From: Microthyrium microscopicum
Taxonomy: Eukaryota > Ascomycota > Dothideomycetes > Microthyriales > Microthyriaceae
Direction of reading: 5' to 3'
Length of the DNA stretch: 64,000 nucleotides
NCBI GenBank assembly: GCA_010405405.1
Contig: MU004231.1
Span: 3,466,401-3,530,400 of the forward strand
A program made the position numbers and the translations under genes. Under the pieces are notes generated by a model. It was not told the origin of the DNA. It did not search any database and saw only the letters and a program-made list of their open reading frames with translations. Below are positions 45,901 to 56,500 of this stretch, piece by piece (the first letter of the stretch is position 1; each line of letters begins with the position of its first letter).

Positions 45901-46666
45901 CGCCCAAGCTGCTCAAGCTGCCGGCATTTTCGGCGCCAACGCGATGCAACTCGCCCAAGCCCTCCAACCCAATCTCTTCGCAAACCAACCCGTCCAAAAT
46001 CATATGCAACACCGCGCCCAAGCACTCGCAGCCAATTTCAACGCCATTGTCGCCGCCGCACCACTCAATAACGGCCAACAGCCGAACGCCAACAACAACC
46101 CCAGGGGCGTCTGGCCCCAACGTCGCGCCGCCCACCTCGCCGCCGTCCCACCAGCCGCTGCAGCAGGTGAAGATGCAGACAGCTGGAAGGGTCCCCATCG
46201 CACCGGCTCCTGGCCCTATGTCATCGACTCCATCTCACCAGGCCTAACCCTCGCGACTGTCCCCAACGCACACCCAGCACGTACTGTCCTACCAGCCGAC
46301 CACCACCTCACTATCATTGAGTTCAAATCATGTGGCTACGCACATTTAGTTGTGCCAAATGTAGATTTCGACATGGCCGAGACTGTCGTTAATAGTCGCG
46401 CGGGCTCGGCACTGATTAGACGGGCTATGACATACTGTACTGAGATGATGCCTGGCAATCGCGATCACTTGTTGGGACAAGTTAGCCAGTATTTGCCGTG
46501 GGGAGAGGATCATGTGTTGAGACACTTCTGGGGGTTCAGAGTCGGTTGGGAGGACCAGCAGGAGAGACTGGCGGCTTATTATGATGGCTTTCAGTACGGT
46601 GGGACCGGGAGATTTTCTGGGGTTTTGGAGAAAATTGAGACGGTGGTTGGGGATGAGGAGGAGTAG
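42905..46666 (+). CDS. Large F-box protein
   Basis: A single-exon gene of 1253 residues starting at MEAWNINQDVGS; the TTG further upstream is not a start. Residues 1-370 are Ser/Thr/Asp/Asn-rich and mostly disordered. The F-box follows at about 373-415: LLPNEMYSMILSHLSRDDIKSLRLTCKEI, with the usual LP..., I...L and L..C pattern, and would bind Skp1 in an SCF ubiquitin ligase. A Lys/Glu stretch (KKAPGKNKGKGKMKE) interrupts the part after it. The centre and C-terminus contain Leu-rich segments typical of fungal F-box proteins (LKNLTVLAIQEWQ, VEHLTLTNCWI, LQKLTLDSVSLSG) that resemble LRRs. A Pro/Gln/Ala-rich low-complexity region lies at about 955-1075. The target is unknown. Confidence 0.85.
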   Translation: MEAWNINQDVGSNESSDNNNRTDPPRTSDTARFRRYLSRTAEPDTVVISDYLDAALAQTDSNTTIIPPTNRRANDSSRTRATTRATSSQAVAQVVDNPFSDPTATTADAADSTLANGVGANIRSALSWSQYRTLRHQDRLANGLPPLEGPRRLQPLLQDQQQTLLASEEQAILAGLIGQDDTVNMSSDGANSIISSMRNSGGDNLTLLAKLHLLSLRTNLGASYDADTIAHALSGLNPRTCLLYVLEPSPTGSDVWPDIRDFSKTPARLTAMSSHWLSSQARRAGDARPSANAMFDQEANNIDESIRSTRASAPLLRAAMAQVPILRQLLTSNDNNAQSEPMSTHVDMSNAQPMMIIPNDPARRPTWPQDQPLLPNEMYSMILSHLSRDDIKSLRLTCKEIELRISSKLFETVVVPFNTEIYGMLQGIKSFPSKKAPGKNKGKGKMKETEETEGIEGGKLVWKNLATNDVYNGHGIDVFRGFGPHMKKFGMSFEVDEEVLSALPRKELLQLVKTYWGEYEWPYPDYQRFKEIARLENTADETPLMVKAFSYLTIVEELAISIDSGLGWLHGPDTSLHTRIFKKPPPVFGNRFPVPDRRSEAQKRLWELLHKLSPTPDGDSIAGSVVRHRLVPFSKEAFELIHRRNVALEVEPPTTPLFELRSLLDFDRHHDELGQLSDIIHSGAHNPSWDTSGKRYKPKHATGILSFEDAPTPEDSANTISPLQPNNLTKPQKEWLLETEWAQRAFISSYMLAIMDNAFAFKNVHTFNFSRISTHYISQFFRDDFWDSIPNLKNLTVLAIQEWQMVVKDEAGYVDMKKKTPSTGCCILEELLTDYIAPRRNIKYLNIGWAAGGEHESGAYGRNQQLAPCPLMPWAWLDGGLSDLRLLKKEMILLPSVEHLTLTNCWIAGVVLQLLVKKQCAVALQKLTLDSVSLSGHKSGWEDVLSDTNLPDPPAPGNVPPAPPPPPPLGHVPGMPLQFGHLPAQAGAANPVPGQVQMTAQAAQAAGIFGANAMQLAQALQPNLFANQPVQNHMQHRAQALAANFNAIVAAAPLNNGQQPNANNNPRGVWPQRRAAHLAAVPPAAAAGEDADSWKGPHRTGSWPYVIDSISPGLTLATVPNAHPARTVLPADHHLTIIEFKSCGYAHLVVPNVDFDMAETVVNSRAGSALIRRAMTYCTEMMPGNRDHLLGQVSQYLPWGEDHVLRHFWGFRVGWEDQQERLAAYYDGFQYGGTGRFSGVLEKIETVVGDEEE

Positions 46667-47153
46667 TCTTTGTGCGATAGGTTTTGTTTGTACTGGGCGG
46701 TGTTGTATGATATTGGTGTTTCAATAGGAGGTATGCACTATGGGGATATGGATGGCACATGGACATGACACATGGGCATGGTTAGGTGGTGTATGGAGAT
46801 ATCTGCATCATTTGAAGGACCGGGAACGGCATAAGAGATGGATTCATTGTTTTGGAATCGCATGGCATTCGACTTTTGTATCTGGCTTTGAGTAGCTGAA
46901 GCGTTGCGACGCTTTGGCGATGATCAAATGGTCTGTTTATGAGTGGAGTTATTGCCTATCGCAAGGGGAATTGTCTTTGCTGATTGCATGGTTTGACTTA
47001 TTCAAGGGTCATTACTGAGGAGGAAAAGGGGTTTTGTAAACAACTCCAAGATGAATGGTCAATATCATTACATAACATTTTACGCTTCCTTCTGATTATA
47101 CTGTGATAAAGTTTTCTTCTGTCAAGGGAGCCTGCTGACCATAGCACTGTTCC
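46667..47153. other. Convergent intergenic region, nothing seen
   Basis: About 490 bp between 3' ends of the F-box gene and the first Cys-rich gene. No feature recognised. Confidence 0.5.
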
Positions 47154-47611
47154 CTAGAACTCTTCTTGTATATGATTTTGCTTGTAATCGCATCCACGAT
47201 TCGATCGCCAACAATTTCGACACATTAGGAGCACGCAGATTTTGCATTCTGTTTCTCTATCATCGGTAGGCTACCCCTGATTTAGGATGCACTTAACTTA
47301 CTCCAATATTTCTCCTTGCATCCATCACCACATATGTAGCATGTCTTCGCAAGGCTGATCGTAAACCCTCCGTCTTTCGCGGGCGTGAACGTTAGAGCAC
47401 CACCGCTTTCCAGTTTGTCGGCGGCGTATTGTTGAAGAGGGTTGATGACGGCGTTTTGGTTTCCGGATTGGACTATCTCACCAACCATGTTGAACTGCTG
47501 AAGTGGTGGTGGTTGTGCAGAATGGGTTCTAAGGTTGAGTTGATAGCGGTCACAAATTGACTGAAGTAGATCGGCGGCTTGACCTTCGGATATCTTATCA
47601 TGAAGTGTCAT
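47154..47611 (-). CDS. Small eight-cysteine protein A (tandem paralogue)
   Basis: The model is complement(join(47154..47248,47302..47611)), 134 residues. The C-terminus carries eight Cys: AKTCYICGDGCKEKYW-KCKICVLLMCRNCWRSNRGC, pattern C-x2-C-x3-C-x6-C-x2-C-x4-C-x2-C-x6-C, as in a zinc-binding fold. The intron falls after the A of a Lys codon between the third and fourth Cys, and the last exon is 95 bases, exactly as in the next gene. The middle also matches that paralogue: LQQYAADKLESGGALTFTPAKDGGFTISLAKTC. The N-terminus (MTLHDKISEGQAADLL) is unrelated. No signal peptide or membrane segment is seen. I know no described family with this pattern. The start is the first in-frame ATG and an upstream exon is possible. 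Confidence 0.75.
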
Positions 47612-48457
47612 GCAGGTAAGGCTCAACAGATGTAACGATTGGTGTGGAGAACAATCTGAAAGTTAAACTGTTGGGAAGGAAGTTGGTATACAGCCTAGCG
47701 AAGATGGTAGATAGGTAGCAGGTCAGGAGCCGGAACACGGAGAAATTGGGGCGATATATACCGACACCCCTAGTCTCGGTGAAGAATGAGTTGTTTTTCT
47801 TCTGACGTTTGCCCTGCTTAAGCGATCCTATAAGAAAGATGGGTACAGTCATGGGTGTAGCGATACGATGCACTAGGTGGTTGTTCCAATCCTTGTGTAG
47901 AGATCGAAGCTAGGTACTCAGCCTGGTGGTTCGTATCAACGTCTACTCGCATATACACTGTAGAGAGAAGAGGAGCTAGCATTACCTCAGCGTCTGTGTA
48001 TTTCAGATTTGAGGGCGAGAATAAGACCATAAGTTAACAAGACGGCCGTGTCCAATTGTCTACCAGGCTGTCATCACTCTACCTACCAGTACAGATGTCA
48101 GAGATACCAAACCCGAAGATATGATCTGAAGGCTCTATTGGTGGCCTCGCTGCCAGGCCTACCTAGGTAGGTACTCATCAATGCGATGATGTATCATGTA
48201 GCTTATCATGTAGCTCTGTTCTCCGTCGTGCCATAACCAAATGGAAACATTGAAGAACTCCTTATCAAGAATTTATACTTCCTCCCCCCTAAGATATACG
48301 AAACCCTTACACGTCCACAGATTATCTGATCATATGTCTGATGTAAACGCCTTCATTCCTCATCAGATACTTCGTTTCTGAGAAGCAAAATTGGAAGCAA
48401 TACTCATCAAGGTCATTTCATTTCCAAATCACGACTAAAACTGACAAAGTCACCTTT
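47612..48457. other. Intergenic between the tandem Cys-rich genes
   Basis: About 850 bp. It holds a 14-base perfect palindrome CCTACCTAGGTAGG at 48158-48171 and a tandem pair TATCATGTAGCT at 48192-48215. Gene A's promoter lies here. Confidence 0.5.
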
Positions 48458-49004
48458 TTAAACCTCTTCCAACGTATGGTTTTTCTTCTTATCGCATCCT
48501 CGACCACTCTTAAAGCAAGCTTTACAAATTTGGAGCACGCATTTTCTACAGCCTATTTCTATGTTAGCTCCTGCGTTGACTAACAATCGAGTTCTTGATG
48601 AGAAACTTACTCCAGTATTGCAGCTTGCAGTCTTCACCGCATATGTAACAAGTCCTGGCAACACTGACAGTAAAACCGGGACCTTCAGTGACTGGTCTTA
48701 TAGTCAAGGCGCCGCCATGACTGAGCATCTGGTCTGCATATTGCTGGAGCTGATACATGGGATTATACATGTTGTTCTGGTCTTGATATCTCGCTAGCTC
48801 GCCTGTTGGAGGTTGATGTGTAGAGTTTGAGGCAGAGTGGTATGATGGTGGTTGATATGGCATCCATTGGTTCGATTTTGGCTTGTAAGGTGCTGGTTGG
48901 TATTGTTCTCTATTAATCCATGTCCCGTTTGTTTTACCATTGCGGTATTGTCGAACTCTTTGGTCCAACGCGAGAGAGTATTCAGGGGGCGGCTCGAAGG
49001 GCAT
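48458..49004 (-). CDS. Small eight-cysteine protein B (tandem paralogue)
   Basis: The model is complement(join(48458..48552,48611..49004)), 162 residues. The Cys end reads ARTCYICGEDCKLQYW-SCRKCVLQICKACFKSGRGC with the same eight-Cys spacing as gene A, followed by DKKKNHTLEEV (gene A: DYKQNHIQEEF). The intron occupies the same codon position and phase and the last exon is again 95 bases, showing a tandem duplication. The N-terminus is rich in Pro, Tyr, Gln and Asn (PPPEYSLALDQ, YQPAPYKPKSNQWMPYQPP) and probably disordered, before MYQLQQYADQMLSHGGALTI, which matches gene A. No secretion signal is seen, so it is probably intracellular. Function is unknown; metal (zinc) binding is inferred only from the Cys spacing. 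Confidence 0.78.
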
Positions 49005-49831
49005 GTCGACAAGTGAAGCTCAGAATCTAGGAGTAGATATAGCAAGATTGAGTAATTGACGAGCCCAAAGTTCGAACGGTACAAGTGATAGAAGATGTGA
49101 CAAAAATCCCAAAGCTGGGCATCAAAGGAAGCGATTATCTGCACTGAGGGTGATGGTTTTTATACCACTCTGGCCATGTACTTTATCGTGTGAGCCTTTC
49201 CCACCCAAATCGCGCTGTTAGATAATGTGCAGTAAAGATCAAAAAGGCTTTTTTGAGGCCGGCACTCGCCTAATTGATTTGACTCGGCAGTTGGGCATCC
49301 AATAGGCCCGAATGTATATAAAGCTGAGAGATGATTTGGCTCAGCCTGATGGTTCATATCACTAAATGGCCGCATATGAACAAGCTTGGAGGTTGTGGAA
49401 CGACAAAATCTTTTACCAGGTGAGCAAAGCAGCTCGTATGCCACGTCGATTTAATCCTGTAAGATAATGGATGGCACACTGCGAAGACTCATTGGTCGCC
49501 AAGTGGTGGGCGTCACGATCAGGCTGAAGATTTTGATGCCCAAAGCTGCGCGGACAAGAGTTCATTGAGCCCAATTTAAAGGCATCAATGCAATGCTTCA
49601 TGCCTCAAAACTTGTATGGATGTATCAATTGCGGTTGAAACTGATTGTTGAGATTCAATTGCTTGTTGGTAGTAAGGAAATAATGATGGTATAGCATTGA
49701 ACTTTGGAAATCATGGAGACATTAAAAATGGTTGCTTGTTTCTAAAACTAAAGAAAACCCAGAACAGTCGCTTGAACAACCCAGAAGAGTACCTTATTTA
49801 ACATGACCCATAATCGACCGCGCCAGTTCCA
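49005..49831. other. Intergenic, nothing seen
   Basis: About 830 bp upstream of Cys-rich gene B and downstream of the Ala/Pro-rich gene. Short frames only. Confidence 0.5.
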
Positions 49832-52453
49832 TTACATGTCTTCATGCTCATAGCCCACATCCCCATCGCCATCATTCAAGTCGTCGTTCGGATCGTCGAG
49901 CTCATCCTCACCGCCCTCATCCAGTTCAGCCTCTGCATGAGGGTCGTCGAGTTCAGCCTCGGGTTCAACCTCATGCCCAGCCTCAGCGCCGACTTCCTCA
50001 TCAGCAGGATCATATTCACCAATCTCTTCATCATCGACCTCTACATCGCCTTCGTTGAACTCTTCAATGTCATCATCCGGCTGCGCTGCCTCGACTTCTT
50101 CACCATCGGCGGGTACTTCATCTTCGTCGACAATCTCATCATCTTCATTCCACTCCTCAATTTCTTCACCTTCAGCAGGTTCTTCCACTGGCTCCTCATG
50201 TCCTTCAGTGACGGCTTCATGCTCCTCAGCTGGCGCAGCGTCATGGCTGGCCTCGAGTTGTGAGTCGTGAGGGCCTTTCTCGTCGACCAGTTCGCCATCC
50301 ACTTCAGGATCATACTCAACTACTTCATGCTCCTCTTCAGTGGGCTCGTGGTCGGCAGCTTCGTGGTCTGCTTGCTCGTGTTGACCATCTTGCTCGTGTT
50401 GCTCATCCCCTTCGTGATATTCTTCATCCATGGAAGGATCCCATTCATGAACTTCTTCTGTGCCGTCGTGATGCTCTTCAGTGCCCTCATGGTGCTCTTC
50501 GTGCGATGCAGCTTCAGTGTGAGCGCCATCTTGGCCATTGGCGTGTTCTTGCTCGTCCCTTTGAGCGTCGCCGTTGTCTACGCCTGCATGTCCATTGTTA
50601 TGAGCATCATTTTGAGCATTGTCATCTTGAGCACCGGCATGGCCAGATTTGTGCGCATCTTGAGCGTTATTGTCATTTGAAATATCACGAGACTTGTCCT
50701 CGGGAGAGCTATTGGATCCCCCTTGGTTGCCCGTATTGCTCGATGGTGCAGGGGTCGAGTGGGACGCTGGGGCGGCGGTGGGCATTAAGTTGAATAGACC
50801 TGGTTGTCCGCCTGCGTTCAGCCATGACTGAGCAACAGGTGCTGCAGTAGGGGCTGGCGCTGGTTGCACAGCTGCTGGCTGAGCTGCGGCAGTTAGGACT
50901 GGAGCTGGCGCCTGTGCGGTCGGCTGAACGGCTGCGAGCATGACTGGAGCCTGGCCTGGGACATTGCTGGCAATCATGTACACAGGGGCGCTGGCAGCAG
51001 CTACAACTGGAGCCGCTGGTGCCGCAGCGACGCCGGCCGGGGCAGCAGGTGTAGGAGTGCCAGCGGCAGCGGCAGCGGTGGGAGCCGGTGCTGGAGTGGT
51101 CGTAGCAGCAGCAGCAGCAGCAGCAGGAGTTGGTGGAGCAACGCCATTGATCAAGTTGTTGAATGAGGTCGCAACTCCGGCGGCTCCTTTATTAACAGAA
51201 TCGATGTGATTTGCGACGCCATTGAGTACGGTCCCAATAGTCACGGTCCCTGTGGCAACAGCAACCGCAGCTCCGCCGGCTTTGAGAACGTTGTCCATTG
51301 TAAGGGCGCTTGCTGCTGTTGGCGCTGCTGGGGCCGCGGGAGCTGCTGGTGCGGCATCTGGTGCTTTAGATATGGGATCGGCTGGTTTTGGACCTGGTGC
51401 GGCATCTACTCCTCTTGTTGCAGGAGCTGCTGGCTTTGGAGCTGGAGCATCTACAGATTTGGGGGTAGCTTTAGCGTCCACAGGCTTCGCGGGAGCATTG
51501 GCTTTTGGTGCCACGGCTTCAGCTTTCTTTGGTGCTGTGCCCGCTGCTGGTTTTGCTGCCGGCGGCGTGGCCTTCTTTTCTGTCGGCTGAGCAATCTTTA
51601 CTTGAGTAGTGGCAGGTGCTGATGGAGCAATAGCAGCAGGAGCGACAACAGATTTGGCAGGAACTGGTGTAGTAGTAGCTGTCTTTGCAGCATTGGGACT
51701 CGTCTGAACCAGTATCACCGTGGCAGGAAGTGCTGCCGTTGCAGGCGCTGGAGCAGCAGATGCCGCTGGAGCTGCTGGTGCTACTGGTGCTACTGGTGCT
51801 GCTGGTGCACTTGTAGTAGGCTGTATTTGTTGAAGCGTAACAAGTTGTACTGGAATCGCTGTTGCGGTGGAAGGAGGAACGACTGGTGCGGCTGTCGCGG
51901 CTTTTGCTGCTGGCTTCGGCGCGGCTTTCGCTGCTGGCTTTGGCTTAGGGGCCTCTGACTTCAGAACCACAACGATAGGAGATGTCTTAGAAGCAGTTGC
52001 TGCTGTTGGTTTGGCTGCTGCGGGCTTCGGCGCTGTGCTAGGAGTGGATTTGGGAACATCTTTGGCGGCTCCCGCTGGTGGCGGATTGATGCGTCGCTTC
52101 ATCTTTACCAATGTACCATCTGGTTTCCGTACAGTCACAATTTTGAATTCGGCATCTTTTGGTGCATTTGGTGCCTCTGGTTTCGCGGGAGCGTCAGCGC
52201 TGGCGACTGGACCATCTTGAGCTTTGGCAGGTTCAGTTGATTTGACGGCAAGATCAGTATCAGCTGGCTTTGCTGTTGTAGTTATGCTGTCGGTTTTCTG
52301 CTCGATTGTTTCGACGACTTTGGCTGGAACAGGAGCGTCGTCTTTGATTTCAGTGACAGTAACGGTTGTGGCCTTAACAGCGTCTTTGACTTCGACGGAA
52401 TCGACGCTGGGGGCAGGCACGTCAACGGGCGAAAGTACTGCTGTGGAAGCCAT
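49832..52453 (-). CDS. Low-complexity Ala/Pro-rich protein with acidic His-rich tail and RKPDGT motif
   Basis: A single-exon gene of 873 residues. Residues 1-100 are Val/Thr/Pro/Ala-rich and acidic. At about 103-122 lies FKIVTVRKPDGTLVKMKRR, a motif shared with the four-TM protein that starts at 57294. Residues 125-560 are almost wholly Ala, Pro, Thr, Lys and Val, with a more hydrophobic segment near 385-420 (AGGAAVAVATGTVTIGTVL) that may be a weak membrane or amphipathic stretch. Residues 590-873 are Glu/Asp/His/Gly-rich with repeats such as EEHHEGTEEHHDGTEE. Low complexity hides any family and makes opposite-strand frames open, but the start, length and motif support a real gene. It is head-to-head with the four-TM gene and the 3.1-kb TIR element lies between. 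Confidence 0.75.
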   Translation of the reverse strand: MASTAVLSPVDVPAPSVDSVEVKDAVKATTVTVTEIKDDAPVPAKVVETIEQKTDSITTTAKPADTDLAVKSTEPAKAQDGPVASADAPAKPEAPNAPKDAEFKIVTVRKPDGTLVKMKRRINPPPAGAAKDVPKSTPSTAPKPAAAKPTAATASKTSPIVVVLKSEAPKPKPAAKAAPKPAAKAATAAPVVPPSTATAIPVQLVTLQQIQPTTSAPAAPVAPVAPAAPAASAAPAPATAALPATVILVQTSPNAAKTATTTPVPAKSVVAPAAIAPSAPATTQVKIAQPTEKKATPPAAKPAAGTAPKKAEAVAPKANAPAKPVDAKATPKSVDAPAPKPAAPATRGVDAAPGPKPADPISKAPDAAPAAPAAPAAPTAASALTMDNVLKAGGAAVAVATGTVTIGTVLNGVANHIDSVNKGAAGVATSFNNLINGVAPPTPAAAAAAATTTPAPAPTAAAAAGTPTPAAPAGVAAAPAAPVVAAASAPVYMIASNVPGQAPVMLAAVQPTAQAPAPVLTAAAQPAAVQPAPAPTAAPVAQSWLNAGGQPGLFNLMPTAAPASHSTPAPSSNTGNQGGSNSSPEDKSRDISNDNNAQDAHKSGHAGAQDDNAQNDAHNNGHAGVDNGDAQRDEQEHANGQDGAHTEAASHEEHHEGTEEHHDGTEEVHEWDPSMDEEYHEGDEQHEQDGQHEQADHEAADHEPTEEEHEVVEYDPEVDGELVDEKGPHDSQLEASHDAAPAEEHEAVTEGHEEPVEEPAEGEEIEEWNEDDEIVDEDEVPADGEEVEAAQPDDDIEEFNEGDVEVDDEEIGEYDPADEEVGAEAGHEVEPEAELDDPHAEAELDEGGEDELDDPNDDLNDGDGDVGYEHEDM

Positions 52454-53401
52454 GATAGCTGCTGGTAAGATATGATACTTGGGTGACTAGAGCGGATACT
52501 TTGAGTGAGTGTGAGTTTTGGAAAGATTGGTAGCAACTAGCAAGGCCTTGAATTTATCTATGAACTCTATGAAAGCTGCAGAGATACAGCCACCACCCTG
52601 CAAAAGGTCGAATTGGAACTAGAATCAGCAAGCAACACATTGCTAGCGCCATGGCTGATACAGAATCACGAGCAAGACTCTCGATCCCAATTGTGGATTT
52701 GACCAGAATCCTTGAATGGGAGCGAATTGAATGATCTAGCGCCTAGGGTCGGCCTAGCCGGTGTCTGGATGTATAATTTGTCCAAAACCGGATATTGGAC
52801 AGATGTTGTGGCTTTTTAGTCATTTATCATTGCGTGGCTCTCAAACCCAATTGATAACGCAGAGTCCCAGACCTGAAAGCGGTTTAACAAAAGAGACATA
52901 TGGAATATGCACAAGAGACGGGATGGATAAATAGTTCAGGTTGGCACATGCATAAGGCTGAAGCAAAGCTTGATTTAGATTAGCCTGGTTCCTAAATTGA
53001 TCGCTTGACTCTATGTGGTTAGCTTTTCGGGAGATCAACGAATCAGAAAGCTTGATTCGGCAAGACCGTCCGGTTCGGCTCCAGTCCAGATTCCAGGTTT
53101 AGCGATAGACCAAGTGATTGACAGGGGCACGAAAGCCACGATGCGCAACTACAACTGCCTCGACCACTCACGATGCCCAAGCCAAACCTCCTCCAACAAC
53201 AAACAGTGTTGGCTTTCGGTCTGGCCGTACCATCGCGTGCTTTCCTGAATCAAGCTTTTACGCTTAACTACAAGATCAGCTTAACTCGTCAATTAGTTTG
53301 AAAAGGCTTGTTTGGCTTGCTTTAGCCTTGCCCAGCCCACCTATCCGTATCAACTGACAACTCTTTTTTCAGCTCTGGTATTCTTGAGAAGAGAAGTCTT
53401 C
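52454..53401. other. Intergenic, left flank of the TIR element
   Basis: About 950 bp of ordinary base composition including the promoter of the Ala/Pro-rich gene. A 77-codon plus-strand frame (53015-53248) is judged chance. Confidence 0.5.
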
Positions 53402-53444
53402 AGACCCCCCTTCTTTAGACCCCCCGTCCTATAGGGGACCCCAA
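53402..53444 (+). repeat. Left terminal inverted repeat
   Basis: Begins AGACCCCCCTTCTTT and contains a second GACCCCCC 15 bases in. It pairs with 56501-56543 at 40 of 43 positions; the three mismatches are all transitions, as expected from RIP. Confidence 0.85.
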
Positions 53445-56400
53445 CGCCTATTTTGGGCGTTTAATAGAGGTAATAGCGTAGCTACTAAATTTATTAGTAG
53501 ACGCTATTTTAGGCCTAATAGGGACGTATTTAATAGTAGAACTAGTAAGATTAAAGGGCAAGATCTTAATTAATTCTTAGCTAGTAGGGATTAATTTAAA
53601 GCTAAGATTTTAGTTAAAATATTAAATTTTAGTATTAAAGTTTAATACTACTATATAGATAGAAATAAAGGAAAGAAGTAATAGTAAAGACAAAGGAAAG
53701 AATAGATTTTAAAGTACCTATAATTCTTTACTATTCTTCTAGGTTATTATAGAAAGGATATAATATAATATTATGCTCTTTTTTACTATATCTTAAATAA
53801 TGCTAATTAATAGGAGTTAGCTTATAATAGCCTATACTTACCTCTTTCTACTTTTTAGTATCTAGGCTCTACGTAACTATAGACTTTAGTAGAATTAGAG
53901 TATTATTATCTATAATTTATAAATTATTAATAGAGATTAATATTATAGTATACTAAGTAGGGGTATTAAAGACTTTGTTATTATTAGTACTATTAAGATA
54001 GGCCTATTATAAATTATTAATAAACTAGAAGTAGTAGATAAAGTTAATTAGATTAATACTAATTCTAGGATCTTAAAGAATAGCAAACGTATATACGTAG
54101 AGGAAGAGATTATCTTACTAGTAATAATAGCTATAGCTATAAGTAGTAACGTTAATATAGTATTTAGCTTTATAATAGTAACCTTTATTATTACTAAAAT
54201 ATATAATAATAGTAGTAACTTTTAAGGTATCTTTAAAGGTATTAAAGTTAATAGTATATTTAGAAGCGTACTTATAGAAATCTTTAAGGTAAACCTTTTC
54301 TTAAGCTATAAAATGTTATATTAAGATCTCTTATCTTTAAGATAATCTTAAAATCTTTAAGTTTATAGCTTATAGCTATTCTATACGCTTCTTTATTACC
54401 TAATTCTAAATATAAATTAATAGTTTAATAAAATACTTATAGTACGCTTTCTTTATTACTAAGTTAGTAATCTTACTAAAATTAGATATAGTATAACTAT
54501 ATTTTAACGTAGAGAAGTATTAAAAGTTTTAAAGAGCTTTATTCCTCTAGGTCTTAATATAGGTCTTAAAGATTAGATTAATCTATAACCTTTCTTAAAT
54601 TACTTAATTATAGTAAACGTTACTATTAGTATAAGTAAGTTAGTATATAAGTTATTTATAAAGCTTATTATAAAAGTGCTTCTTTATATTCTATACTAAA
54701 TAGAAGACATAATAGCTTAGTATAAATTAAGAAAAAGTAGAGAAAATAGTATTCTATAAGTCTTTATTATAATTAGAAATAATTACTATTTAGTAACCTA
54801 TAAATAGGTTAGTTAAAGTAGTAGAAATAGTATAAAGTTATATTATAGTAAAGCTATAGAAAGGTCTTAAAGATATAATATTAATTTAATAGAGTAAATA
54901 GAATAGAATAACTAGCTCTAGAAGAGTCTTAGCGTTATATAATATTAAAATCTTACCTTTAAATATTATATTAACCTTTAGTATTACTATCTTATAGTTC
55001 TTATACTACTATAACTACGTATTATTATTCTTACTCTTAATAATTCTTTATATATAAATAACTAATTTATCCTTAGAATTAAATCTATAGGCTATAATAA
55101 GCTTTAGACTATACCTAATTTAATAATATATAGTATTAAAAGTTAAGTATTTAAGTAAGTACTTCTAAGTTGTTTAACTAATAAAAGAATAAATAAAGAT
55201 ATATTTATAGTACTCCTCTTTAACCTTTAGATACTTTATAATAGTTATAAGATTATAATATATTAACTACGCAAGATAAGAAAGAAATAACTTAAAGTTC
55301 TTCCTAAAGTTGTTTATAAATTTACTAAAAAGCTTATACTTTACTCTAGTAACTTACTAGTTACTTATATTTATACTTATAGTATACTTTAATATTATAA
55401 TAATATTTTTAGGTATAGTTTTAGTAGTAATATACGTATTCTATATAATAATCTACTTTAATATTAGCGTTTAAGATATTTACGCCCTTAATAAAGTAGA
55501 TATAGTAATATAGATATAGTTCTCTATAGAATTTAGCTTTATATAGACCTATACTATATTATTAGTATTTTTTAAGTGCTTCTTTAAGGTTATATATGCG
55601 CGCTATTTATATCTCGTAATAGCATAGTTATAAATCTATTATTTAGTTATATGCCCTAAACTAGTATTCTTCTTTAAATTATACTTCTCTTTTAATACGT
55701 ATAATTATACTTAATTATTAAAGTCTATAAAAGTCTTAAAAACTATACCTTTAAATAGCTTTTAAGGGGCATAAATGCTATAGAATAGCAGGCTAAATTC
55801 TATATTAAAATAGTAAAGATTAGATAAGAATAGGTAAAGTTAAATAGGTAAAGTTAAAAAGCAAAATTTTAGTATTTATTACTAATATTAGATATAGATA
55901 TTTATATATTTATACTAGAATTACTATTAAATACTATTTAGCTATATTTTCTTACTAAATCCTATCTCTTTATAATATTCTAATTAATTTTATAATATTA
56001 ATAGATATTAATAATAATAAAGCTATATTAATAGAGATTTTATAATATTTAGTATAAAATTAAACCTATATTATATATAGATATAATTTAGGTATATTTC
56101 TTTATAGATTCTTATATCTATATTATCTTCTTATATATTTTAGACTTAATATTAAGAGATTTTAACTCTTTACCTTTATAATCCTAAGCAATAATAATAT
56201 TAACGCTAAAGTTAAGATCTCTTAACATCCTATTCTATAAATACTTTAGTAGTATAATTTATTAACAAAAGCTATATTTTAATAGGAAATTTATAAAGCT
56301 ATAGCTATATATATATTAGTATATTTTAGTAAAGTTATTAAGCGTAATTTAGACTTAGAATTTAATGCGTCTAGAATCCTCTAGTAGTAAGTTCTTCCTA

Positions 56401-56500
56401 GTAAAGCCCTTTAATCTTACTATAAGATACTATAGGGTTATATATTTATATAGCGCGCTAGTACTAATTTTTAATAAGGAATATTTAAGGCTAGACGCCT

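Noticed and set aside
49844-52220. Large plus-strand frames opposite the Ala/Pro-rich gene
   Set aside because: Low-complexity GC-rich codons keep the antisense frames open; the minus frame has a single 873-codon reading with a recognisable motif.
54000-56360. Possible transposase or other protein inside the AT-rich block
   Set aside because: No frame of useful length on any strand; AT-rich degraded DNA with no recognisable domain.
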